A stretch of 64,000 bases of DNA from contig NZ_VUOC01000002.1 in the NCBI RefSeq assembly GCF_008386695.1, positions 860,481 to 924,480 of the forward strand, written 5' to 3'. The position numbers and the translations under genes are program-made. The stretch is from Chitinophaga agrisoli (lineage in GTDB: Bacteria > Bacteroidota > Bacteroidia > Chitinophagales > Chitinophagaceae). Under the pieces are notes generated by a model. It was given only the letters and a program-made list of their open reading frames with translations. It did no database searches and had not been told where the DNA came from. This document shows, piece after piece, positions 51,907 through 60,802 of this stretch. Numbering within the stretch: position 1 is the stretch's first letter; every line of letters starts with the position of its first letter.

Positions 51907-53841
51907 TTATTCCTGCTTTAGTACAATGGCGCCTAATGGCGGTACGCGCAGTTTGATCGTATAATCCTTTCCGTTATAAGCCTGTTGTTGTGTGGTAATG
52001 GCCCCGGTATTCACTACGCCGCTGCCGTAATAACGCGGATCATCGCTGTTCAGGATCTCTTTCCAAACGCCGGCAGCAGGAACGCCTAACAGATAGTCTT
52101 CCTGCACCATGGGCGTCATGTTCAGCACTACCAGCAGCTGGTCCTTTTCGTTGACGCCTTTACGCATGTATGCCAGCACGCTGTTGTCATAGTCTGTTAC
52201 ATTGACCCATTCAAAGCCGTGATAATCGAACTGTTTTTCATACAGGGCGGGCTGTGAGGTATACAGCTTGTTCACGTCCTTTACAAACTGCTGCAATCCC
52301 TTGTGTGTGGGATGTTCCAGCAGATTCCAGTTGAGCTCTGACTTGTAGTTCCATTCCTGCGTTTGACCAAACTCATCGCCCATGAACAGCAGCTTGGTAC
52401 CAGGATGGGTGAACATGTAGCCATATAACAGGCGCAGGTTGGCAAACTTCTGCCAGTCATCACCGGGCATTTTATAGATCAATGGCGATTTACCATGCAC
52501 TACTTCGTCATGGCTTAGCGGCAACATAAAGTTCTCGCTGAAGGCGTAGGCAATGCTAAAGGTAAACTGATCCTGGTGCCATTTGCGGTGCAGCGGGTCC
52601 TTTTTAAAGAAGTCGAGCGTATCGTTCATCCAGCCCATCATCCATTTCATACCAAAGCCTAAACCTCCCAGGAAGGTAGGTTTGGATACGCCGTAAAAAG
52701 AGGTGGATTCCTCAGCAATGGTCTGCGTATCCGGGAAGAGGGCATAGATCCTTTCATTGAGGTGCTTCAGGAAGTTGATGGCGTCGAGGTTTTCCCGGCC
52801 GCCAAATTCGTTTGGCTCCCAGGCGCCCGCCTCGCGGGAGTAATCCAGGTGGATCATGGAGGCAACAGCATCTACGCGCAGGCCATCCAGGTGGTATTTC
52901 TCCAGCCAGTAGATGGCGTTGCTAAGCAGGAAGCTTTTTACCTCGTTACGGCTATAGTTGAAGATATAGCTGTTCCAGTCCGGGTGAAAGCCTTTGCGCG
53001 TATCTGCGGACTCATAGACATGCGATCCGTCAAAGCGGTAGAGGCCATGCGCGTCGTACGGGAAATGCGAAGGCACCCAATCCAGCAGTACCCCAATGCC
53101 TTCCTGGTGGAAGGCGTCTACCATGGCCATAAAGTCCTGCGGCGAACCGTAGCGGGAGGTGGGCGCATAATAGCCGGTCTGCTGGTATCCCCAGGAGCCA
53201 TCAAAAGGATGTTCCCCTACGGGCATGAGCTCCACATGGGTAAAACCCATTTCCTTTACATAGGGCAAGAGCCTGTCCGTGATCTCCTTGTAGGTGTAAA
53301 ACACCTCGTGGTCATTAGGATCCGGGCGGCGCCAGGAGCCTAAGTGCACTTCGTATACAGTAAAGGGGCTTTGCAGGCTGTTATGCGCAGCCCGTTTTGC
53401 CATCCATTGCTTATCCTTCCATTTATAATCCAGCTCCCAGGTAATGGAGGCTGTTTTGGGGCGCAGTTCCCAATACAGGGCAAAGGGATCGCCTTTAAAC
53501 AACTCCTCCCCAGAGCGGGAGCGGATAAAGTATTTATAGAGGCTGCCCTTTTTTACTTTGGGAATAAACCCTTCCCATATGCCGGAATGATCCCAGCGCG
53601 GGAACAGGGTATGCGTGTAACGGTCCCATTCGTTAAAGTCGCCGGTAACTGAAACATAGGCTGCATTGGGGGCCCATACGGCAAAGTAGGTACCCTTCTC
53701 CCCTTCGTATTCCAGGAAGTGCGCGCCAAACTTTTCGTACAGTCTCTCATGCGTGCCTGCCTGGAACAGTTCAATATCCCGGGAGGAGAACAGCGAAAAG
53801 GGTGCTACAGATGGTAATGTGCGGTATGATTCAGTTGACAT
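51907..53841 (-). CDS. glgB: 1,4-alpha-glucan branching enzyme (GH13)
   Basis: 644 residues. An N-terminal CBM48-like domain (GTYFAVWAPNAAYVSVTGDFNEWDR) is followed by the GH13 barrel. The nucleophile is D324 (GLRVDAVASM), the acid/base is E377 (TIAEESTSF), and the transition-state stabiliser is D445 (LSHDEVVHG). Region I is GVLLDWVPSHF. The order and WGYQQTGYYAPTSRYG are characteristic of glycogen branching enzyme. It transfers alpha-1,4 chains to alpha-1,6 branch points in glycogen synthesis (cytosol). No glycogen synthase or GlgC gene is adjacent, so it stands alone here. Confidence 0.95.
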   Translation of the reverse strand: MSTESYRTLPSVAPFSLFSSRDIELFQAGTHERLYEKFGAHFLEYEGEKGTYFAVWAPNAAYVSVTGDFNEWDRYTHTLFPRWDHSGIWEGFIPKVKKGSLYKYFIRSRSGEELFKGDPFALYWELRPKTASITWELDYKWKDKQWMAKRAAHNSLQSPFTVYEVHLGSWRRPDPNDHEVFYTYKEITDRLLPYVKEMGFTHVELMPVGEHPFDGSWGYQQTGYYAPTSRYGSPQDFMAMVDAFHQEGIGVLLDWVPSHFPYDAHGLYRFDGSHVYESADTRKGFHPDWNSYIFNYSRNEVKSFLLSNAIYWLEKYHLDGLRVDAVASMIHLDYSREAGAWEPNEFGGRENLDAINFLKHLNERIYALFPDTQTIAEESTSFYGVSKPTFLGGLGFGMKWMMGWMNDTLDFFKKDPLHRKWHQDQFTFSIAYAFSENFMLPLSHDEVVHGKSPLIYKMPGDDWQKFANLRLLYGYMFTHPGTKLLFMGDEFGQTQEWNYKSELNWNLLEHPTHKGLQQFVKDVNKLYTSQPALYEKQFDYHGFEWVNVTDYDNSVLAYMRKGVNEKDQLLVVLNMTPMVQEDYLLGVPAAGVWKEILNSDDPRYYGSGVVNTGAITTQQQAYNGKDYTIKLRVPPLGAIVLKQE

Positions 53842-53915
53842 CAGCTATTAGATTTCATTTTTTGGGTGTTCCATTTGCTCATAACGCGTTGATCGTTTCC
53901 GGATGGAAAATAACG

Positions 53916-53951
53916 AAAAAAGTCCTCCCGGTAGCACCGGAAGGACTTTTT
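53916..53951 (-). terminator. intrinsic terminator of the DEAD-box helicase gene
   Basis: AAAAAAGTCCTCCCGGT (53916-53932) pairs with ACCGGAAGGACTTTTT (53936-53951) around AGC, with one mismatch. Read on the minus strand, the stem ends in TTTTTTCG. Confidence 0.8.
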
Positions 53952-54003
53952 ATTTTTCCAATTCCCTATAGTAATCTTTTCAGCTATGTTGTGTGCAAAG
54001 CTA

Positions 54004-55740
54004 TTAGTATCTGCGTTTGAAGCCGGGACGGGGAGCGCCGTTCCTTCTGCCGCCTTCTTCGCCATCCCTACGGGGCGGACGGCTGCCACCGCCGCCACTG
54101 CGACGTTTGTCACCATCCTGCGACATTTCGATACGAACGCTACGGCCATTGTGTTCTGCTTTTTTAAATCCTTGCACAAATTTTTCCACCACATCGTTTT
54201 CCACTTCAAAGAAGGAGTATACGCCTTTCAGGTCTATACGGCCAATCTTGTTGCCCCTTACCCCGCTGGTATCGCAGAGGTAACGCAGCATATCGCCGCG
54301 GGTAAAATCGTCTACAGAGCCGAGGTTGATGAACAGGCGGGTAAATTTACCGGTGCCACGGAAGCTCATGCCGCCGCCGGCGCCATTGCTTTCACCATAG
54401 GTACGCTTTTCTTCCTTTACGTTCAGGTCCGGCGCATCCTGGTAGTATTCCAGGAACTCGTTAAACTCCAGCGAAGCAAAGCGCTTGATCAGCTCTTCCT
54501 TACTCATGTTCTGAAACTCTTCGTATATACGCTCCAGATAGGGCTCTATCTGCTCCTCGTTCACGGTTACGTTATGTACCTTATGCACCAGGCCAAACAG
54601 TTGTTTTTCGCAAACGGCAAAACCATCCGGCACTTCTGCCTTAATGAACTTTTTGCTTATCGCCCTTTCTATCTGGCGGATCTTACCAACGTCACGACCA
54701 GTAATGATAGCAATTGATATGCCCGATTTACCAGCGCGGCCGGTACGGCCACTACGGTGTGTGTAGTTCTCTACATCATCCGGCAGTTCGTAGTTGATAA
54801 CGTGGGTCACATTGTCCACGTCGATACCACGGGCAGCCACATCGGTGGCCACCAGTACCTGCAGGGCTCTTTCGCGGAAGCGTTTCATCACTTTATCGCG
54901 CTGCTGCTGGGTAAGGTCGCCATGGAGGGCGTCTGCATTATAGCCATCGCGGATCAGTGATTCTGCGATTTCCTGGGATTCTATCTTGGTACGGGTGAAC
55001 ACGATACCAAAGATCTCAGGATTATAATCCACAATACGTTTCAGCGCTGCGTATTTTTCGCGCGGGCGCACCACGTAGTATTCATGCTCAATATTTACGT
55101 TGCCACTGTTTTTGGTGCCTACGGTCAGCTCAAAGGGGTCCGTCATGTATTGCTGGGCAATACGGCGTACTTCCTGTGGCATGGTGGCGGAGAACAACCA
55201 GGTGGTCTTTGTTTGCGGGGTTTTGGAGAGGATGTTATTGATATCTTCCTGGAAACCCATGTTCAGCATTTCGTCTGCTTCGTCCAGTACGGCATAGCGT
55301 ACATTTTCAAAGTTAACGGCGCCGCGTTCAATTATATCCAGCAGGCGGCCGGGGGTAGCAACCACCACGTGCGCGCCTCTTTTGAGCTCCCGCAACTGCT
55401 GTACGATGCTGGCGCCGCCGTAAACGGCTACTACGCTCAGATCGCCCAGGTGTTTGCTGAAGTTCTTCAGATCGTTCGTTATCTGCAGGCACAGCTCACG
55501 TGTAGGGCATAAAATAAGGCCCTGGGGCTGTCTGCGCTTAATATCCAGTTGTTGTAACAACGGCAGGCCAAATGCTGCCGTTTTTCCGGTACCCGTCTGT
55601 GCCAGTCCCACAAAATCCCGGTCGCCGGTCAATAACACAGGAATAGCTTTTTCCTGTATAGGGGTGGGTGAAACAAATCCCAGGTCCTGGATTCCTTTTA
55701 AAATGGGCTCCTGTAAGCCCAGTGATTCAAATGTTGTCAT
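54004..55740 (-). CDS. DEAD-box ATP-dependent RNA helicase (DeaD/CsdA-like)
   Basis: 578 residues. Q-motif and motif I are AQTGTGKTAAFGLPLL, motif II VLDEADEML, motif III FSATMP, and motifs V and VI ATDVAARGID and HRSGRTGRAG. A DbpA-like RNA-binding domain follows, with FINLGSVDDFTRGDMLRYL and VYSFFEVENDVVEKFVQGF. The C-terminus is a Gly/Arg-rich tail (RRSGGGGSRPPRRDGEEGGRRN). Such enzymes unwind RNA in ribosome assembly and cold adaptation (family knowledge). A GC-rich hairpin (55756-55771) lies just before the start codon in the 5' leader. Last gene before glgB, with its own terminator. Confidence 0.93.
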   Translation of the reverse strand: MTTFESLGLQEPILKGIQDLGFVSPTPIQEKAIPVLLTGDRDFVGLAQTGTGKTAAFGLPLLQQLDIKRRQPQGLILCPTRELCLQITNDLKNFSKHLGDLSVVAVYGGASIVQQLRELKRGAHVVVATPGRLLDIIERGAVNFENVRYAVLDEADEMLNMGFQEDINNILSKTPQTKTTWLFSATMPQEVRRIAQQYMTDPFELTVGTKNSGNVNIEHEYYVVRPREKYAALKRIVDYNPEIFGIVFTRTKIESQEIAESLIRDGYNADALHGDLTQQQRDKVMKRFRERALQVLVATDVAARGIDVDNVTHVINYELPDDVENYTHRSGRTGRAGKSGISIAIITGRDVGKIRQIERAISKKFIKAEVPDGFAVCEKQLFGLVHKVHNVTVNEEQIEPYLERIYEEFQNMSKEELIKRFASLEFNEFLEYYQDAPDLNVKEEKRTYGESNGAGGGMSFRGTGKFTRLFINLGSVDDFTRGDMLRYLCDTSGVRGNKIGRIDLKGVYSFFEVENDVVEKFVQGFKKAEHNGRSVRIEMSQDGDKRRSGGGGSRPPRRDGEEGGRRNGAPRPGFKRRY

Positions 55741-55755
55741 TGATTTGCTTTAACA

Positions 55756-55771
55756 GGCTCCGTCCGGAGCC
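55756..55771. other. small GC-rich hairpin in helicase leader
   Basis: GGCTCC-GTCC-GGAGCC is a tight perfect stem 15 bp upstream of the helicase start. There is no U-run, so it is more likely a leader structure than a terminator. Confidence 0.4.
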
Positions 55772-55801
55772 ATTATGTGTAATAAGCCGGAGGCTATCTG
55801 C

Positions 55802-57109
55802 TTAAATTAGTTCCCCCTCCAGGTCGTAATCAAACGCCTTGGTGATCCGCACCTGTACGAAATCGCCAGGTTGCAGTCTTTTGCTCGTATTAATAATTAC
55901 TTCATTGTCTACCTCTACGGAGTCGAACTCTGTACGCGCCAGGTAACGGCCGGATTCTTTCTTATCCACTATTACCCTGAGCACTTTGCCTACCATTTCC
56001 TGGTTTTTTTCCAGCGAGATCTCCTGCTGTACTTCCATGATCTCCTGTGCGCGGCGCTCTTTCTCCTCTGCCGGGATATTATCCTCCAGCTCGTAGGCGC
56101 TGGTGCCTTCTTCGTGGCTGTAGGTAAAGATGCCTACACGGTCGAAGCGCATTTTCTCCAGGAAACGTTTTGTCTCTTCCACGTCTTCGAGCGTTTCGCC
56201 GGGGAAGCCGGTGATGAGCGTAGTGCGGAGGCAGATGCCGGGCACTTTTTCGCGGATGGCGTATACCAGTTCTTCCATTTCCTCCCGGGTGATCTGCCTT
56301 TTCATGGCTTTGAGCATGTTGTTGGCGGCATGCTGCAAGGGCATATCCAGGTAGTTGCAGATGTTGGAATGCTCGCGCATTACATCCAGCACCTCCATGG
56401 GGAATTTATGCGGGTACGCGTAATGCAGGCGGATCCATTCCAGGCCGGGTACTGCTGCCAGCGCCCTTAAGAGGTCTGCCAGGCGGCGTTCCTTATAAAG
56501 GTCCAGGCCATAGTAGGTAAGTTCCTGCGCAATGAGCATGATCTCTTTTACGCCAAAACGCACCAGCTTCTCCGCTTCGGCCACAATGGCTTCTATGGGT
56601 TTGGATACGTGGCCACCGCGCATCAGCGGTATGGCGCAGAAAGAGCAGGTACGGTTACAGCCTTCTGCTATTTTCAGGTAGGCGTAGTGGGCGGGCGTGC
56701 TTAAGAGGCGTTCGCCCAGCAGTTCCGCTTTATAATCCGCGTCGAATTTCTTGAGGATCAGCGGCAGCTCCATGGTACCAAACCAGGCGTCTACACCTGG
56801 TATTTCCTGTTCCAGATCGCCCCGGTAGCGTTCGCTGAGGCAACCTGTAACGTATACTTTATCCAGCCGTCCGCGCTGTTTAAGCTCTACCTGTTCGAGG
56901 ATGGTGTTGATAGATTCTTCCTTGGCTTTATCAATAAAACCGCAGGTATTCACAACAACAATGTTATGGTCTTTTTTGGTGTTCTCGTGTACAACATCGA
57001 TGGCGTTTGCCATTAGCTGACCGCTAAGCACCTCAGAATCAACCATGTTCTTAGAACATCCTAATGTGATAATATTAACCTTGTCTTTCTTTAAAGTTCT
57101 TGTCTTCAT
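55802..57109 (-). CDS. rimO: ribosomal protein S12 methylthiotransferase RimO
   Basis: 435 residues. The UPF0004 N-terminal domain shows VNIITLGCSKNMVDSEVL and VVVNTCGFIDKAKEESI, holding the auxiliary Fe4S4 cluster. The radical SAM cluster is bound by C151, C155 and C158 (EGCNRTCSFCAIP). The C-terminal TRAM-like part ends in DYDLEGELI. RimO methylthiolates Asp of ribosomal protein S12. MiaB is the close alternative, but the LGCSKNMVDSE start is RimO-like. The start ATG at 57109 fits. The gene lies about 61 bp upstream of the helicase gene on the same strand. Confidence 0.94.
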   Translation of the reverse strand: MKTRTLKKDKVNIITLGCSKNMVDSEVLSGQLMANAIDVVHENTKKDHNIVVVNTCGFIDKAKEESINTILEQVELKQRGRLDKVYVTGCLSERYRGDLEQEIPGVDAWFGTMELPLILKKFDADYKAELLGERLLSTPAHYAYLKIAEGCNRTCSFCAIPLMRGGHVSKPIEAIVAEAEKLVRFGVKEIMLIAQELTYYGLDLYKERRLADLLRALAAVPGLEWIRLHYAYPHKFPMEVLDVMREHSNICNYLDMPLQHAANNMLKAMKRQITREEMEELVYAIREKVPGICLRTTLITGFPGETLEDVEETKRFLEKMRFDRVGIFTYSHEEGTSAYELEDNIPAEEKERRAQEIMEVQQEISLEKNQEMVGKVLRVIVDKKESGRYLARTEFDSVEVDNEVIINTSKRLQPGDFVQVRITKAFDYDLEGELI

Positions 57110-57225
57110 TGCCGGTTTATTACCGCCACGAAGACATTAAAGACACGAACAAATAAAAACAGCAGACTTACTGTATGTGACTTTGCCTTAGTGGGGGTGT
57201 ATTGTTGGAAGGTGCAAAGGTAACG

Positions 57226-57251
57226 ATTAATGTGCAAAAGTGCAAATATGC
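57226..57251. repeat. 8-bp tandem repeat (ATGTGCNN), copy 2
   Basis: ATGTGCAA / AAGTGCAA / ATATGCCG, a degenerate version of the array at 5743, in the 274-bp gap between rimO and the cupin-like oxygenase gene. Apart from this array I see nothing in that gap. Confidence 0.5.
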
Positions 57252-57383
57252 CGTTTAAGGGTGTATAAATGCCTTCCCGTAGGATCAATCATGTACCTGT
57301 AACGATTGCATAATTAGCACATCCTTTAGTGAAATGCAAATTAAAAAATTGTGAAGCTGATGAGTTGATGGTGTGTATGCATA

Positions 57384-58259
57384 TCAACTCATCTCTTTTA
57401 TGAGACGGCCCGCTTTGCGGTGGGCCAGTTTGCGTTTATAATGGTACCACCATTCCGGCGCGAGTTTAATGAGCAGGTTGTTCACGCCACGGAGGCCAAC
57501 AAGATGATAGAGGCCGTTCAGCTTGCCGGTGAGGCTCTGGTCCAGCGCCCGCAGGCTCATGGCAAAGCCGCTGTCCATATACTCCATATGGTGCCAGTAG
57601 CCGCCAGGCATAAATAAAGTATCGCCATGGTTAAGGATGGCCGTATAACCGTTAGCGTATTCCAGGGCAGGAAATTGTTCTGTATCCAATGCCTGGTGCC
57701 AGTTTAGAAAGTTGGCGGCGCTTTCTACGGTAAAGGGCATACGATAAATCAGGGGGGATTGTTTGTTCTCCAGTAATAATACCCGCTTACGGCCTAAGAA
57801 TTGGGTATGAAAGATATGGGACAGGTCGATATCGTAGTGCATATGCGCTACGGATCCGGCGCCGCCTACAAACAGCATGGGATATCGTTTCAGGAAGCCT
57901 TTTGCCAGGTGATCCGGCCAGGTAAAGTCCGTTACGATCCGGGGGGCATGCTGGAAAATGTTAAACAAGAAGATGCGTAGTTGGACCGGCCCCTGCTGTA
58001 TCATATTAAGGTAGTCGCCAAAGCGGATATAATCATCGGCGCCGTTCACCACTGTGCCGGCCCCTGCCCTTTCATTGTTGTAAACGCCAACGGTCTGGTT
58101 GCCTACGATAGATTGGAAATAATCCCAGGTCCATTTGTCCCGGGCTGGCCATTGTTTGCTTAGGCCGGATATCACCAGCGGTTTCCGCGGCTCGTAATAC
58201 TGTTGTCTGAATGCTTCCGGGGTAATCTCTTCAACTCTGTCTATAGCGATTATATTCAT
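57384..58259 (-). CDS. cupin-like (JmjC-type) 2-oxoglutarate/Fe(II) oxygenase
   Basis: 291 residues. The N-terminus EEITPEAFRQQYYEPRKPLVISGL is the typical start of JmjC/FIH-like proteins. Iron ligands are visible as H141-Y-D143 in AHMHYDIDLSHIF, with a distal H223 or H224 in PGGYWHHMEY. GHDTLFMPGGYWHH-like spacing is kept (NHGDTLFMPG). Related bacterial proteins hydroxylate ribosomal proteins or other substrates, but the substrate here is unknown. A basic C-terminus (YHYKRKLAHRKAGRLIK) may bind RNA or protein. It lies near rimO, helicase, ftsY and ribosomal protein genes, which fits but does not prove a ribosomal substrate. Confidence 0.88.
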   Translation of the reverse strand: MNIIAIDRVEEITPEAFRQQYYEPRKPLVISGLSKQWPARDKWTWDYFQSIVGNQTVGVYNNERAGAGTVVNGADDYIRFGDYLNMIQQGPVQLRIFLFNIFQHAPRIVTDFTWPDHLAKGFLKRYPMLFVGGAGSVAHMHYDIDLSHIFHTQFLGRKRVLLLENKQSPLIYRMPFTVESAANFLNWHQALDTEQFPALEYANGYTAILNHGDTLFMPGGYWHHMEYMDSGFAMSLRALDQSLTGKLNGLYHLVGLRGVNNLLIKLAPEWWYHYKRKLAHRKAGRLIKEMS

Positions 58260-58357
58260 ATAAACGAATTGTAATGATATACAAACAAGTAAAGGGTGTT
58301 AAAACAGAACAATCATCCAAATTTAAATAAAAGAGCTTTACAACCGATTATAACCTA

Positions 58358-58383
58358 AAATAGTGCCAGTTACGGCACTATTT
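58358..58383 (-). terminator. intrinsic terminator of ftsY
   Basis: Perfect 10-bp stem AAATAGTGCC (58358-58367) / GGCACTATTT (58374-58383) with an AGTTAC loop, then TTTTAGG on the minus strand. It lies about 40 bp after the ftsY stop. Confidence 0.8.
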
Positions 58384-58426
58384 CTTTAATAGGAATTTTA
58401 TATAAATAAAGTAAATTATTTAATAA

Positions 58427-59389
58427 TCAGCCATTTATGCTAAATAGTGAATCTACAAACTCTGTTTTATCAAAGACCTGCAGATCCTCCATTTTCTCGC
58501 CGATACCGATGTATTTTACGGGTATTTTGAACTGGTTGGCAATGGCGAGCACTACGCCACCTTTGGCGGTACCGTCTAATTTTGTGATGGCCAGGGCGGT
58601 GACCTCTGTAGCGGCGGTAAACTGGCGGGCCTGCTCCAGGGCGTTCTGACCGGTAGAACCATCTAATACCAGCAATACCTCGTGCGGGGCATCCGGGATG
58701 ACTTTTTTCATTACGCGTTTGATCTTGCTCAGCTCATCCATCAGATGGGCTTTATTATGCAGGCGGCCGGCGGTATCTACGATGATCACATCCACATTAC
58801 GGGCGGCGCCGCTTTGTACGGTATCAAAAGCTACTGCGCCAGGATCGGAGCCCATTTGCTGTTTTACGATGGGTACGCCTACGCGGTCGCTCCAGATGGT
58901 GAGCTGGTCTACGGCGGCGGCACGGAAAGTATCTGCTGCCCCCAGTAATACGGATTTACCGGCTTTTTTAAAGTTATAGGCCAGCTTGCCGATGGTGGTG
59001 GTCTTGCCTACGCCGTTTACGCCTACGACCATGATCACATAAGGTTTCTTACCCTGGGGCAGGTCAAAATCGCGGAAGCCGCCATCTGGCGCGTCTACCA
59101 GCAGACCTGCAATCTCTTCTTGCAGTATCCTGTTCAATTCACTGGTTCCCAGGTATTTATCTTTAGCAACCCGTTTTTCTATGCGGTCGATGATCTGTAC
59201 AGTAGTATCTACGCCTACGTCTGCAGAAACGAGGGCTTCTTCCAGGTTATCCAATACTTCAGTATCAACGGAGGATTTGCCGGCGATGGCGCGGCCTACT
59301 TTCGAGAGGAAGCTTTCTTTGGTTTTCTGTAGTCCCTGATCCAGGCTTTCCTTCTTTTCCCGTGAAAATAGTTTATTTAAAAAGCTCAT
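58427..59389 (-). CDS. ftsY: signal recognition particle receptor FtsY
   Basis: 320 residues from ATG 59389 (MSFLNKLFSREKKESLDQGL). An upstream ATG at 59455 would add a low-quality segment. The N helical domain is followed by the SRP GTPase G domain: GVNGVGKTTTIGKLAY (G1), DTFRAAAVDQL, VDTAGRLHNK (G3), ITKLDGTAKGG (G4) and GIGEKMEDLQVFD. The acidic N-terminal A domain is short. FtsY docks SRP-bound ribosomes at the membrane. Bordered by terminators on both sides, it has its own transcription unit. Confidence 0.95.
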   Translation of the reverse strand: MSFLNKLFSREKKESLDQGLQKTKESFLSKVGRAIAGKSSVDTEVLDNLEEALVSADVGVDTTVQIIDRIEKRVAKDKYLGTSELNRILQEEIAGLLVDAPDGGFRDFDLPQGKKPYVIMVVGVNGVGKTTTIGKLAYNFKKAGKSVLLGAADTFRAAAVDQLTIWSDRVGVPIVKQQMGSDPGAVAFDTVQSGAARNVDVIIVDTAGRLHNKAHLMDELSKIKRVMKKVIPDAPHEVLLVLDGSTGQNALEQARQFTAATEVTALAITKLDGTAKGGVVLAIANQFKIPVKYIGIGEKMEDLQVFDKTEFVDSLFSING

Positions 59390-59478
59390 AATTATTGGGT
59401 TTGGTCCATGGCTCCAGCCGGAAATCATGGACGTCCGGTTATTTCCAGGCTGCAATTTACAATTAAACGGCGATTAAC

Positions 59479-59531
59479 TGATGTGCGGATGTGCAGATGT
59501 GCTAATGTGCTGATGGGGGATGTGTTGATGG
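59479..59531. repeat. 8-bp tandem repeat (ATGTGCNN), copy 3
   Basis: ATGTGCGG / ATGTGCAG / ATGTGCTA / ATGTGCTG, then ATGGGGG / ATGTGTTG / ATGG, about 90 bp upstream of the ftsY start. The most regular and longest of the three arrays. Confidence 0.65.
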
Positions 59532-59583
59532 ATCAAAGGGCGACGGGGGTGGATGTGCGGGCGGGGCTAATCACAAACACAAA

Positions 59584-59610
59584 AAGCTGTACCGTATAAC
59601 GGAACAGCTT
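59584..59610 (-). terminator. intrinsic terminator after DUF4295
   Basis: AAGCTGTACCGT (59584-59595) pairs with ACGGAACAGCTT (59599-59610) around ATA, one mismatch, followed on the minus strand by TTTTTGTG. It ends the L28-L33-DUF4295 unit before ftsY. Confidence 0.75.
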
Positions 59611-59638
59611 CTGTGCAATATGATGTTGTAAAGCCGAA

Positions 59639-59812
59639 TTACTTTTGGTTCATATACTCCTGGACCTTGTCCTTGTGTATAATGGTATCTTTAAAAGTAT
59701 AGGCGCCGGATTTGGGAGAGCGAACTGCTTTCACCACTTTGGTCCACACCTTTGCGTCAGCGGCAGCCTTCGTATCTTTTACTTTCGAGTTCTTAGAAGC
59801 TTGTTTTGCCAT
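59639..59812 (-). CDS. DUF4295 small protein (57 aa)
   Basis: MAKQASKNSKVKDTKAAADA begins a 57-residue, lysine-rich protein with KAVRSPKSGAYTFKDTIIHKDKV. DUF4295 proteins of Bacteroidota are encoded next to rpmB and rpmG, as here, and are thought to be ribosome-associated because of this context and their basic charge. The function is not established. It lies 90 bp downstream of the L33 gene. Confidence 0.85.
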   Translation of the reverse strand: MAKQASKNSKVKDTKAAADAKVWTKVVKAVRSPKSGAYTFKDTIIHKDKVQEYMNQK

Positions 59813-59902
59813 TGGTAAATTGGTTTATCGGTTTAATTGCTAACTGGTTTTGAAACAGTTGCGTATAAACAACCATTTCGCCTTTAAGACAATTTAACTA
59901 AA

Positions 59903-60085
59903 TTATTTAATTTCTTTGTGTACAGTCACCTTACGCAGGATGGGATTGTACTTTTTCAGCTCCAGACGCTCCGGAGTGTTCTTTTTGTTCTTGTTGGTGA
60001 TATAACGGGAAGTACCCGGCTGACCAGAGGTCTTATGCTCGGTACATTCCAGGATTACCTGCACCCTGTTACCTTTCTTTGCCAT
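59903..60085 (-). CDS. rpmG: 50S ribosomal protein L33
   Basis: 60 residues, [20 protein letters not shown] and [22 protein letters not shown], the typical L33 sequence. Only one cysteine is present (ECTEHK), so the zinc-ribbon CxxC form is absent: this is the C- (zinc-independent) version. It lies 29 bp downstream of rpmB and upstream of the DUF4295 gene. Confidence 0.96.
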   Translation of the reverse strand: MAKKGNRVQVILECTEHKTSGQPGTSRYITNKNKKNTPERLELKKYNPILRKVTVHKEIK

Positions 60086-60114
60086 TGTATATTACAATTA
60101 AGTGAATGCTGTAA

Positions 60115-60351
60115 TTAGATTTCCTGACCGGCAGCACGCAGTTCTTTTACGACCGCATACAGGCCTCTTTTGTTAATAGTCCTTAAACCGTCCGCAGACA
60201 CTTTTAAGGATATCCAGCGGTCCTCTTCCGCCAGGAAAAAACGCTTTTTCTGCAGGTTGGGCAGAAATCTTCTCTTAGTTTTGATATTAGAGAAGGAAAC
60301 ATGGTGACCTGTTATCGGCTTCTTTCCTGTCACCTGACATACTCTTGCCAT
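60115..60351 (-). CDS. rpmB: 50S ribosomal protein L28
   Basis: 78 residues from ATG 60351 ([19 protein letters not shown]). The upstream frame continues but is not conserved. Typical L28 features are [18 protein letters not shown] and the basic C-terminus [16 protein letters not shown] short leader hairpin GGACT-GCAAA-AGTCC (60367-60381) lies 15 bp upstream of the start. It is the first gene of the L28-L33-DUF4295 unit. Confidence 0.96.
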   Translation of the reverse strand: MARVCQVTGKKPITGHHVSFSNIKTKRRFLPNLQKKRFFLAEEDRWISLKVSADGLRTINKRGLYAVVKELRAAGQEI

Positions 60352-60753
60352 GATCGAAAAAATTTTGGACTGCAAAAGTCCACCTTTTTTATTGATTTCG
60401 CAAATATTGTTGCTTAATTTTATTAACACCACCGGATAAAATTAAAATGTGGATATATATGCAGGTGTTAATTATTTTAAACGATTTACTAATCAACGGG
60501 TTATGAAAATTGTTTCAAAAGATATCCACATTTTCTTTTATACCTTCCATTCGGGAAAATCAGCGAAATATGTGGTTAAAAAGGTAATGGTCATATGTTT
60601 ATTGTATCCTCAGCATATCCATCTTTCACAAGATATCAGTCACCAATTTCACAAAAACGCATCGGATCGTTGCAAAGATAGTCATTCGTATTTACCCTGC
60701 GAGGGAATAAATTAACATTCCCACGAATATATGAGGCGCTGCCCAAAAAAATA
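60352..60753. other. intergenic region upstream of L28 gene
   Basis: Leader and promoter region for rpmB on the minus strand. A TATCTTTG element at 60673-60680 fits a -7 box, implying a leader of about 320 nt. A plus-strand frame of 88 codons (60449-60715) is weak and considered spurious. Confidence 0.4.
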
Positions 60754-60782
60754 GGCGCCACACCCGCGAACGATGTGACGCC
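60754..60782 (-). terminator. intrinsic terminator of the AhpD-like gene
   Basis: GGCGCCACA (60754-60762) pairs with TGTGACGCC (60774-60782), one mismatch. Read on the minus strand it is followed by TATTTTTTTGG. The AhpD-like stop is 21 bp to the right. Confidence 0.75.
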
Positions 60783-60802
60783 CTCCTATCGCGGCTAAGA
60801 AT

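Noticed and set aside
57106-57288. 60-codon minus-strand frame touching rimO start
   Set aside because: No conserved feature. It overlaps the rimO start by 4 bp and lies in a repeat-bearing gap; likely chance.
60449-60715. 88-codon plus-strand frame in the rpmB upstream region
   Set aside because: AT-rich, no domain, and overlaps the probable rpmB promoter/leader.
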